From assembly GCA_963837635.1 (NCBI GenBank), contig CAWINY010000007.1, positions 372,001-436,000 of the forward strand: a DNA stretch of 64,000 bases, read 5' to 3'. The translations under genes and the position numbers were made by a program. Below the pieces are notes generated by a model. It was not told where the DNA came from, ran no database searches, and saw only the letters and a list, made by a program, of their open reading frames with translations. Each line of letters starts with the position of its first letter. The first letter of the stretch is position 1. Positions 8,799-16,113 of the stretch are shown here, in pieces. This DNA is from CAWINY01 sp963837635 (GTDB taxonomy: Bacteria > Acidobacteriota > Terriglobia > Terriglobales > Acidobacteriaceae).

Positions 8799-10883
8799 AT
8801 GAAACCACGCTGCCATGTCGTGTTATTCCTCGCCGGCCTGCTGCTGCTGCCATCCCTGTTGCGCGCGCAGGAGAGTGATATTGAGGCGCCCCCGCTAACC
8901 ATCGGGAATTTCGAAAACCAGGGATCGGCCAGCTTCGGCTACCGGTTCACCGACATCAAGGGTTTTAAACCGATGTACCAGGAGCTGCTTTCGTTGCAGT
9001 CGGGGCCGCGCCTGTTGGATTTCAACATGTCCGGGGAAGCCAAGGAGGGTTCCCACACCTTTGCCGATAGCTATTGGCTGTCTATGAGCGGCCTGGGGGG
9101 GGACCCTTTTCCCACCGCCCAATTCAGCGTCACCAAGCACCGGCTGTACGACTTCCGGGTGAACTGGAGACAGGCCTACTACTTCTGGAATCAGAACGAC
9201 AGCGTCGTTTTGCCGACGGCGCAAAAGATCGTCACTCCCACTACCACAGGCCTGACCGAGAACCATAATTGGAACACGGTGCGCAAGTTCGGCTCGGTCG
9301 ATTTCACCTTGCATGCCACCGACCACCTGCGCTTCCGGTTTAATTACTATCGCACCTCGGATACCGGCAACACTCTGACCACCTTCTCCCCCGATTTCCT
9401 GGGCTCCGGCACGCTGCCGGCTCCGTTTAATGCTGGCGGACTCTGGGGAGCCTTTTCCCGTGCCGCCCCGTACCCGTTGTTAGCACCTATTAACGACGAA
9501 ACCAATCGGTTCACCGGGGGCGTTGATTACACCTATCACTCCTGGAGTTTTCACTATGCCCTCGGGTATCAGACTTTCAATGCGAACACAACTCTGACCA
9601 ACGTGATCTCACCCGAGCTGAGCATTAACTCTATCGCCGCTTCTCAAGGCGAGCCCTTGACCAACTCGAACTGGTCAGAGTTCCGGCGCCTGACCACGCC
9701 CATCAGTGAGTTTTCCTTTGTGGGCAAGCCGCTCAAACGTCTCGAGTGGCGTGGCGGCTACATCTACTACCGCTACAAGGGACCCTTCAGCTTTGACCAA
9801 TCCTTTAACGGAGTCGCTCGCACAAATTCCACCGGGATCCCCGTGACAGGTGACCGGCCCTATGCCGTAAGCCAAACCGCGCGCGGCACGCTGGAGGAGC
9901 CCGACCACATCATCAATGTGGGGTTCACCTTCGATGTGAACAGTTGGTGGAGTTTGAGCGCGGACGCCCGCTATCTGCGCATGACCAGCGAGGGAATCGG
10001 GACTTTCGCCAGCCTTTTCAATGTGACCACCCCATCCACGGCGGTTAACGATAACGTTTGGCGAGATAGCATTACCGACGTCAACCTATACATGGATTTC
10101 ACGCCAGTGGGCACCCTGATGATCCGCCCTGGCGTCCGTCTGGTGAAACAGGACGTGGTGAGCTTGGCAGATGGTGTCCCGGATCCCACTCTGACGCAGA
10201 CCATCAAGACGGTCCGGCCGGAGATCAGCGTGGGATTCGAACCCTCCAAGAAGTTCAGCTTTCGAGGAGACCTGCACAGCTACGATAACGGCCTCTCCTA
10301 TACTGCCATCACACCCCACACCCAAGTCGGGGGCCGCGCGGTGGTTCAGTTCCACCCGATCAAAAAGCTGTCCCTTGATAACGAGCTCAACATCAGCAAC
10401 AGCAGCCTGGCCCAGACCCGCTATCGCAACAGCATTCGCTCGGATGCGATCACTGTGTCTTACGCGTTTAGCGATCGATTCGCGATCTTTGGAGGTTTCA
10501 CCTACGAGAGCCTCTACTCGCAGGGAAACATCGCGTACTCGTCCGGGAGGGTGCTCGGCTCTTTTTTCCGCGACCAGGAGGTGAACCGGGTGTGGCAGGG
10601 CGGAGTGCAGCTGAAACCCACCAAACGCTTCGGAGTGCGTTTTAGCGGCAACTTCGACCGCTCCACCGGGTTAGGAGTTATAACCGGTGGGACGCCGCCC
10701 TACGAGCCGCCGGCCTACGGGCCGCTGACCTGGCCGCTGGCCACCGGGACGGCTTACTACAATTTCCCGAAGCTGGGGCAGCTCGCCGTCGATTTGCAGA
10801 GGACTTACTATATTGAGCAGATCGTGCCCGGCAACAATTTCTCGGCGAACCTGCTTACCGTCCGCTGGACCCGAGGCTTCTGA
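8799..10883 (+). CDS. PioB/MtrB-type outer-membrane beta-barrel
   Basis: A 694-residue exported protein with a clear signal peptide (VVLFLAGLLLLPSLLRAQ). The rest is an alternation of short amphipathic strands rich in aromatic residues, with strands such as RFRFNYYRTSDTGN and WWSLSADARYLRM and a final aromatic strand ending TVRWTRGF, as in large outer-membrane barrels. Position directly after the decaheme gene and the overall length match the MtrB/PioB decaheme-associated family, which sheathes the cytochrome in the outer membrane. GGAGGGAGG precedes the ATG. No separate outer-surface MtrC-type cytochrome is encoded nearby, as in the pio arrangement. Confidence 0.88.
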   Translation: MKPRCHVVLFLAGLLLLPSLLRAQESDIEAPPLTIGNFENQGSASFGYRFTDIKGFKPMYQELLSLQSGPRLLDFNMSGEAKEGSHTFADSYWLSMSGLGGDPFPTAQFSVTKHRLYDFRVNWRQAYYFWNQNDSVVLPTAQKIVTPTTTGLTENHNWNTVRKFGSVDFTLHATDHLRFRFNYYRTSDTGNTLTTFSPDFLGSGTLPAPFNAGGLWGAFSRAAPYPLLAPINDETNRFTGGVDYTYHSWSFHYALGYQTFNANTTLTNVISPELSINSIAASQGEPLTNSNWSEFRRLTTPISEFSFVGKPLKRLEWRGGYIYYRYKGPFSFDQSFNGVARTNSTGIPVTGDRPYAVSQTARGTLEEPDHIINVGFTFDVNSWWSLSADARYLRMTSEGIGTFASLFNVTTPSTAVNDNVWRDSITDVNLYMDFTPVGTLMIRPGVRLVKQDVVSLADGVPDPTLTQTIKTVRPEISVGFEPSKKFSFRGDLHSYDNGLSYTAITPHTQVGGRAVVQFHPIKKLSLDNELNISNSSLAQTRYRNSIRSDAITVSYAFSDRFAIFGGFTYESLYSQGNIAYSSGRVLGSFFRDQEVNRVWQGGVQLKPTKRFGVRFSGNFDRSTGLGVITGGTPPYEPPAYGPLTWPLATGTAYYNFPKLGQLAVDLQRTYYIEQIVPGNNFSANLLTVRWTRGF

Positions 10884-10943
10884 CGGTTGGTCCGCTAGCC
10901 TCGATGTTATGGTGCATGAGCGAAAATACTGGGAGGAGCAGAG

Positions 10944-11288
10944 ATGGATCGTTTCTGGAGAACGCTACGGAAAAAAACCATCGTACTCGCGTTAATCGGC
11001 GGGGCGATGGCTTGCCTGAGTGGAACGCTTCAAGCCCAGGAGACTGCCGAGGATACTTACAATCACAAATGCGCGGTTTGCCACGGGAAGGACGGGTCCG
11101 GCAACACGGCAATGGGCAAGAGCGTTCACATTAAGAGTGCCCGCGATACCATGAAAGACTCGGAAGCCGACATGATCAAGGCCGTAACCGATGGAAAAGG
11201 TGAGTACATGGACGCCTACGGGAAGCAGTTTACCGCGGACCAGATCAAAGCGCTCGTCGAGTACTATCGCAGCCTCGGCCAGAAGTAA
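10944..11288 (+). CDS. Small periplasmic monoheme cytochrome c
   Basis: A 114-residue class I cytochrome c. A signal peptide ends near SGTLQAQ, a single CAVCHGKDG heme motif follows, and the C-terminal helix (FTADQIKALVEYYRSL) with a Met at GEYMDAYGKQ as probable axial ligand completes the fold. GGGAGGAG precedes the ATG. It lies 60 bp after the barrel gene and probably shuttles electrons between the inner-membrane complex and the decaheme conduit; that role is inferred from position. Confidence 0.9.
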   Translation: MDRFWRTLRKKTIVLALIGGAMACLSGTLQAQETAEDTYNHKCAVCHGKDGSGNTAMGKSVHIKSARDTMKDSEADMIKAVTDGKGEYMDAYGKQFTADQIKALVEYYRSLGQK

Positions 11289-11369
11289 ACACAAGAAGGA
11301 TTTGAGTACCACTTAGGACGCTTGTGACGCGCTCCTACACTGCTCGAAGCGCTCCTCGTCGTCATTGCC

Positions 11370-11639
11370 CTAGCCTGGATTATTCATGAAGGAATTGCCG
11401 AAGAACTGTCATCCTGAGCGAGGGCCGCGACCTAAAGCGTCGGGCCCGCTTTTGGCCTCACACGCGCGGTCCGAGTCGAAGGACCTTGCGTTTTACAACT
11501 GTTCGGGAAGGGAAGCAAAAAGAAACACAAGGTCCTTCGACTCCGCGCCCGCCCGACCCGCAAAGAACGCGGGTCGAAAAGACAAGGCGGGCGCGTCGCT
11601 CAGGATGACAGCTCAATTTTCGTGAATAATCCAGGCTAG
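11370..11639. repeat. MITE-like inverted-repeat element
   Basis: The two ends are near-perfect inverted repeats (TAGCCTGGATTATTCATGAA against the reverse of TTCGTGAATAATCCAGGCTA). Inside, a second inverted pair GTCATCCTGAGCGA and a third GAGTCGAAGGACCTTG repeat the symmetry, so the whole 270 bp could fold into a long hairpin. It encodes no plausible protein. I recall the GTCATCCTGAGCGA/GAAGGACC blocks from acidobacterial intergenic repeats. It separates the small cytochrome from the Rieske gene. Confidence 0.8.
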
Positions 11640-11687
11640 AGACGGGATGAGAAAACTGGTCTTTCGAAAGCTATCGAGAGGCAATGT

Positions 11688-12173
11688 ATGGCAACAAATG
11701 ACGGGGGAATGGTTAATCCACAAGGAGGATTTACCACGCCCGTACCTCGTCGACGGTTTGTCGAAGTGCTGCTGGGCTGTGGGTTCCTGGCAACGGCTGC
11801 AGCTTTCATCTATCCCGTCGCGCGGTATTTGATTCCTCCCAAGACAGCGGATTTGGGCGGCGATTCTGTGGTCGCCGGCCGAGTGGGTGAGTTGAAGCCC
11901 AACAGCGGCAAGGTATTTCGTTTTGGCAGCCGTCCCGGTCTGCTGATTCGCACCGCCAGTGGGGAGTACCGGGCTATGTCGGCCACCTGCACCCACCTGG
12001 CTTGCACCGTCCAGTATCAAGAGGACCTGCACTTGGTCTGGTGCGCCTGCCACAATGGTAAGTACAACCTCGATGGCAAGAACATCTCGGGTCCTCCGCC
12101 CCGCCCCTTGGAAGCCTTCGACGTGCAGGTTCGCGGGGATGAGATTATCGTAAGCCGTCGCCGGGCGGCCTGA
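11688..12173 (+). CDS. Rieske 2Fe-2S protein of a bc-type complex
   Basis: A 161-residue subunit with a Tat-like N-terminus (VPRRRFVEVLLGCGFLATAA) that both targets and anchors it. The cluster ligands are CTHLAC and CACHNGKY, matching the C-x-H / C-x2-H pattern and the disulfide cysteines of Rieske proteins. A GAGAGG ribosome site precedes the start. The cytochrome b gene starts 2 bp after the stop, so they form one unit that would oxidise quinol at the periplasmic face. Confidence 0.93.
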   Translation: MATNDGGMVNPQGGFTTPVPRRRFVEVLLGCGFLATAAAFIYPVARYLIPPKTADLGGDSVVAGRVGELKPNSGKVFRFGSRPGLLIRTASGEYRAMSATCTHLACTVQYQEDLHLVWCACHNGKYNLDGKNISGPPPRPLEAFDVQVRGDEIIVSRRRAA

Positions 12174-12174
12174 G

Positions 12175-13260
12175 ATGAGTCTCTTCGGCAAAGTGCGCCA
12201 TTGGCTCGACCAGCGTATGGGGTGGGACGACCTGGTAGCTCCGTTGCGCAAGAAGACTGTTCCCGTCCACCGGCTCTCCTATTGGTACTTCCTTGGCGGT
12301 ATCACTCTCTTCCTGTTCTTGATCCAGGTGTTGACCGGGATCTTGCTGCTTCTTTACTACCGGCCGGGGGCGAACGAAGCCTTCGAGAGCGTGCAGTACA
12401 TCATGACCCGGGTGCAGTTTGGCTGGCTGATCCGTTCGATCCACTCCTGGTCGGCCAACTTGATGATCTTCACCGCCTTTGCACATATGTTCAGCGTGTT
12501 GTTTCTCAAGTCCTATCGCAAGCCGCGTGAACTGACTTGGGTGAGTGGAGTAATCCTTCTATTCCTGGTCCTGGGGTTTGGTTTCAGCGGTTATCTACTG
12601 CCCTGGAACACGTTGGCTTTTTTCGCCACCAAAGTCGGCACCGAGATTACCGGGCAAGTCCCTATCATCGGCCGGCCGTTGCTGATCTTCCTTCGGGGCG
12701 GCGAAGAGGTGACGGGCGCCACCCTGACCCGGTTCTTTGGATTTCATGTAGCCGTTCTTCCCGGAATGGCGACCTTGCTCATCCTGGTGCACCTGTTGTT
12801 GGTGCAGCGCCAGGGCATCAGCATTCCTCCCAAGCTGGAAATACAGTGGACCACGAATCCGTCCGCCAGGCGGGAAATGAAGTTCTTCCCCAACTTCTTG
12901 CTGCGCGAACTGATGGCTTGGTACCTGGCTTTGGGTGTCCTCGGGGCCCTGGCGGCTATCTTTCCTTGGAACCTCGGGAGCAAAGCAGATCCCTTTGCTC
13001 CTGCTCCCGCGGGGATCAAGCCTGAGTGGTACTTTCTCTTCATGTTCCAGACGCTCAAGCTCATTCCCTCTAAAGTGTGGATCATGGATGGGGACGTTCT
13101 GGGAGTACTGGCTTTCGGACTGGCTGGTTTGTTATGGCTTCTGCTGCCCTTTCTTGAGAGTGATCAGCCTGGGGGCACCAAACGGTGGATCACCGGGCTT
13201 GCCGTTCTTGCTCTTGCGTACATCGCAGGGATGAGTGTCTATGGCCAGCTTGCGAAATAA
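12175..13260 (+). CDS. Cytochrome b/b6-type subunit
   Basis: A 361-residue integral membrane protein combining the cytochrome b N-terminal four-helix core and the C-terminal (subunit IV-like) part. Heme-binding histidine regions are visible (IRSIHSWSANLMIFTAFAHM and GFHVAVLPGMATLLILVHL). The quinol-site PEWY motif appears as KPEWYFLFMFQ. With the Rieske protein and the following multiheme cytochrome it makes an alternative complex III-like quinol oxidase in which the usual cytochrome c1 is replaced. Its 3' end overlaps the next gene. Confidence 0.93.
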   Translation: MSLFGKVRHWLDQRMGWDDLVAPLRKKTVPVHRLSYWYFLGGITLFLFLIQVLTGILLLLYYRPGANEAFESVQYIMTRVQFGWLIRSIHSWSANLMIFTAFAHMFSVLFLKSYRKPRELTWVSGVILLFLVLGFGFSGYLLPWNTLAFFATKVGTEITGQVPIIGRPLLIFLRGGEEVTGATLTRFFGFHVAVLPGMATLLILVHLLLVQRQGISIPPKLEIQWTTNPSARREMKFFPNFLLRELMAWYLALGVLGALAAIFPWNLGSKADPFAPAPAGIKPEWYFLFMFQTLKLIPSKVWIMDGDVLGVLAFGLAGLLWLLLPFLESDQPGGTKRWITGLAVLALAYIAGMSVYGQLAK

Positions 13261-14506
13261 GATCCGACCGTTCGGCGCCGCCTGCTATCTCTTGCTGTTC
13301 GGCTTGGTCGGGCTTGCGTCGCTGGCTTCCGCACAAACCAAAGATTCCTGCCTGGATTGCCACTCAGGCTTGCCTGAGCCCTTGGGAGTGAGCCAGGAGA
13401 AGTTCAGCCAGGACATCCACGCCCAGAAGGGTTTGACGTGCGCCGGTTGTCACGGAGGCGATCCCAGCAGCGACGATCCGGACAAAGCCATGAGCCGCAA
13501 GGCGGGATGGAAGGGCAAGATTGACCGCAAGCAGATCCCGCAGTTGTGTGGAAGTTGCCATTCCGACCCAGCCTACATGCGGCAGTTCAACCCCAGCCTG
13601 CGGACCGACCAGCTAGACCAGTATCACACCAGCGTGCACGGCAAACGCTTGGCGGCTGGTGACACCAAGGTAGCGGTGTGCACGGATTGTCACAGCGTCC
13701 ACTACCTCAGGGCGCCTAGCGATCCGCGTTCAACGGTTAATCCGGTCAACGTGGCGAACACCTGCGCTCGCTGCCATGCGGATGCAACCTACATGAAGGG
13801 CTACTCGATTCCCACGGATCAGTTTGCAAAGTACAGCACCAGTGTCCACCATGAAGCGCTCATGGTGCGAGGCGATCTGAGCGCGCCAACCTGCACAACG
13901 TGTCATGGCAACCACGGCGCTGCCCCGCCAGGAGTAGACCGGGTTCAGAATGTGTGCTCGACCTGCCATGTCTTCCAAGACCAGATGTACGAAAAGAGTT
14001 CGCACAAAGCAGCGTTCCAGGCGGCGTCCCTGCCAGGATGCGTCGTGTGTCATAGCAATCATGGCATCACCCATCCAACGGACGCGAAGCTTGGTACAGG
14101 GCCTGAGGCGAACTGCACCCAGTGCCATACTCCGGGAGACTCCTGTGATCAGGCCAGGGCAGGATTTCTGAGTGGCTTGAGTCGCTTGAACGAGGCCATC
14201 AAGGACGCCGATCGAGTTCTCGCCGTTGCAGAGTCTTCTGGCATGGAGGTGAGCGAGGCTCGGCTGGCGCAGAACCAGGCTCGGGATTCGCTGACCAAGG
14301 CGCGAGTCACGATCCATAGCTTTCGCAAGGAGCTGGTCGATCAGGATATTCAGGCCGGTCTGGATATTGCCGCGAAAGACTTGCAAGCCGGGCAAAAAGC
14401 CATGGCGGAACGCAACTATCGCCGTATCGGGCTGGGAATATCTCTGGTGGCAATAGCTATGGTTTTGGTCGGACTCCGGCTCTATCTCGAAAAGATAGAG
14501 AGATAG
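13241..14506 (+). CDS. Nonaheme membrane-anchored cytochrome c of the Rieske/cytochrome b complex
   Basis: A 421-residue cytochrome with nine CxxCH motifs (CLDCH, CAGCH, CGSCH, CTDCH, CARCH, CTTCH, CSTCH, CVVCH, CTQCH). A signal sequence starts the protein. After the last heme comes a long charged helical stretch (about residues 310-395) and a single transmembrane helix (ISLVAIAMVLVGLRLYL). The gene overlaps the cytochrome b gene by about 20 bp, so translation is coupled. The ATG at 13241 is preferred over a GTG two codons earlier. It probably accepts electrons from the Rieske protein and hands them to periplasmic carriers; that role is inferred. Confidence 0.9.
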   Translation: MASLRNKIRPFGAACYLLLFGLVGLASLASAQTKDSCLDCHSGLPEPLGVSQEKFSQDIHAQKGLTCAGCHGGDPSSDDPDKAMSRKAGWKGKIDRKQIPQLCGSCHSDPAYMRQFNPSLRTDQLDQYHTSVHGKRLAAGDTKVAVCTDCHSVHYLRAPSDPRSTVNPVNVANTCARCHADATYMKGYSIPTDQFAKYSTSVHHEALMVRGDLSAPTCTTCHGNHGAAPPGVDRVQNVCSTCHVFQDQMYEKSSHKAAFQAASLPGCVVCHSNHGITHPTDAKLGTGPEANCTQCHTPGDSCDQARAGFLSGLSRLNEAIKDADRVLAVAESSGMEVSEARLAQNQARDSLTKARVTIHSFRKELVDQDIQAGLDIAAKDLQAGQKAMAERNYRRIGLGISLVAIAMVLVGLRLYLEKIER

Positions 14507-14597
14507 AACTCACACTTCGGCGTACTTGAACCGCTCCATTGGCCTATTCGGTGCCATCAGGGTGCCAATCCGCTAAAGCCGTCGTAGGAGAACACAC

Positions 14598-15083
14598 GTG
14601 AAATGGCAACTTCCAAGCATTCTGCTAATCGGCATTGGCCTTGGCTCTCCCAGTTTTGGCCAACAGTGTCCAATTGGCTGCCAGCCCCAGATCACGACGT
14701 TGACGAATGATGTACTGTACCTGCAAACGATCACCCCTAGAATCACAACATCTATCCTCACCGTTGTTCGACCGGTTGCGGGAGCCCCCCCGGTGCCCGG
14801 CACTTTAGACCTCAAGCCTTTCTGGAAGAATATTCTTTTGATCCAAGTTGCTGTCGAGGAGAATGCCATGTCGATACCGTTCTCCGGTGACATGCACACA
14901 TCTACTGTTCAAACACCGGATCAGGCAGTCCTCTCCGTCCCTTGCGCTTCTGGCCCCGGAAATGTTCCTCCGTCAAGTCAGGGTAGTCTCAGGGTGTCTG
15001 TAGAGGCTGGTACCAGAAGACTTACTGCTGCACCGACCGGCTGCAACATGACGGTGGAGGTAACGCTGCTCCTAAAGAGGTGA
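14598..15083 (+). CDS. Secreted protein of unknown function
   Basis: 161 residues starting at GTG with TAGGAG 8 bp upstream. A signal peptide (LLIGIGLGSPSFGQQ) is followed by a CPIGC pair and a threonine/proline-rich beta-type chain with two further cysteines (PCASG, GCNM). I recognise no family. It stands alone after the cytochrome operon and before a gap with a GTGA-N6-TCAC site. Confidence 0.6.
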   Translation: MKWQLPSILLIGIGLGSPSFGQQCPIGCQPQITTLTNDVLYLQTITPRITTSILTVVRPVAGAPPVPGTLDLKPFWKNILLIQVAVEENAMSIPFSGDMHTSTVQTPDQAVLSVPCASGPGNVPPSSQGSLRVSVEAGTRRLTAAPTGCNMTVEVTLLLKR

Positions 15084-15135
15084 TGATCGGGGCCGAAGCG
15101 CCCGCAATCTGCTCTCCTCGCCCAGTCGCACGACC

Positions 15136-15149
15136 GTGACGGTCGTCAC
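15136..15149. promoter_or_regulatory. FNR/CRP-type palindrome GTGA-CGGTCG-TCAC
   Basis: Perfect dyad 36 bp before repeat copy 2 and 427 bp before the membrane-protein gene at 15576. Confidence 0.65.
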
Positions 15150-15184
15150 TGCGTCCTTGCCACAGCGCTAGTATCTTAGTGCCG

Positions 15185-15250
15185 AGATGTCCAATGTGGC
15201 GTCAGGGCACCGCCGAAGCACCTGGGAAGTTTTTCTCCGCGCAGAGATCC
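15185..15250 (+). repeat. Dispersed intergenic repeat, copy 2
   Basis: Matches 1613-1680: TGTCCAAT, GGGCACC, GCCGAA and CTGGGAAGTT blocks in the same order and spacing. A short frame beginning ATG TCC AAT encodes about 34 codons (MSNVASGHRRSTWEV start) before a stop. It could be a structured RNA leader or a small ORF. Confidence 0.45.
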
Positions 15251-15575
15251 TCGCGCCTTTTGCCCCCTTTTCAGGCAATCTGTCTTGATCTTCGATTGCT
15301 GGCTGTGCCGTCCCTCGTTCGTTCTGGAGGCGAGACAGGAACCCGGTTCTCTGGGATAGCCGGTCGTCAAGGCTTGGCATGGAGCTTCCTTGCGGCTGCG
15401 ATTAGGTCGTTGTCACAGCGACGCCACGATGCGCGCCGGAGGTGGCGCGAGTCTGCGGTGCCCATGGTTGACACTCGCTCCAGACCACCGGAACCCATGA
15501 AGGACAGAGGTTCGAGTTCGACGGGAAGCCTGGAGTCGTAAGACACATTCGAACTCTGCAACCAAGGAGGTCGCC

Positions 15576-16031
15576 ATGCTGGTATTGGTCAGTGCGATCG
15601 CCATGCTGGTGCTCTTCAGCGTGATCCTGAGCCTATCTTGCTTCATCGGGATTATGGCTGCATTATGCCTGGCACAGTTCACGGAGTGGGTTGCCACACG
15701 ACGGATACAGCGGCGTGCAAAAACCAGACCGCTAGCGGCGTTATCTGACATTCTGGCGGTCGACTTGGATTGCGCGATCCTCTGGGATGCTCAGATACCC
15801 GCGCTGGAACTCATTGCCGCTGGCGGCTCGATTGGGATTCCTAAAAGCGATCTGCATGCCTTTTACAGCAAGTTGGCACACTGTTACCCTGAACTGTTTG
15901 AGGGCTCTACCTTTGAGCAATGGCTGGAGTTTCTAGAAGAAACACTACTGATTGTTCAAAACGAGTGCAGGGTCGCATTGACGCCTGAAGGCCAAGACTT
16001 GTTGCGCCGCTCGCGCCACTGCGCCCTGTGA
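15576..16031 (+). CDS. Membrane-anchored protein of unknown function
   Basis: 151 residues with AAGGAGG before the ATG. The first 40 residues form one or two hydrophobic helices (LVLVSAIAMLVLFSVILSL, FIGIMAALCLAQF). The remaining cytoplasmic part is mixed alpha/beta and ends in a pattern (IPALELIAAGG...LTPEGQDLLRR) that resembles a winged-helix fold. I do not recognise a family. It precedes the penicillin-binding protein by 82 bp on the same strand. Confidence 0.6.
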   Translation: MLVLVSAIAMLVLFSVILSLSCFIGIMAALCLAQFTEWVATRRIQRRAKTRPLAALSDILAVDLDCAILWDAQIPALELIAAGGSIGIPKSDLHAFYSKLAHCYPELFEGSTFEQWLEFLEETLLIVQNECRVALTPEGQDLLRRSRHCAL

Positions 16032-16113
16032 TGACTAAGTCCGCGATACCGCCACGGCAAGCTTGCTCGTCCTGCTTCACGAGATCGGCCGCGGCACGCG
16101 CAGCTAGGCTGCC

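Larger units (their letters stand above)
15084..15575. other. Gap with operator site and dispersed repeat
   Basis: 490 bases without a firm gene. It holds the palindrome at 15136-15149 and repeat copy 2 at 15185-15250. The rest (15250-15560) contains no family or structure I recognise. The layout resembles the gap at 1450-1940. Confidence 0.5.
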
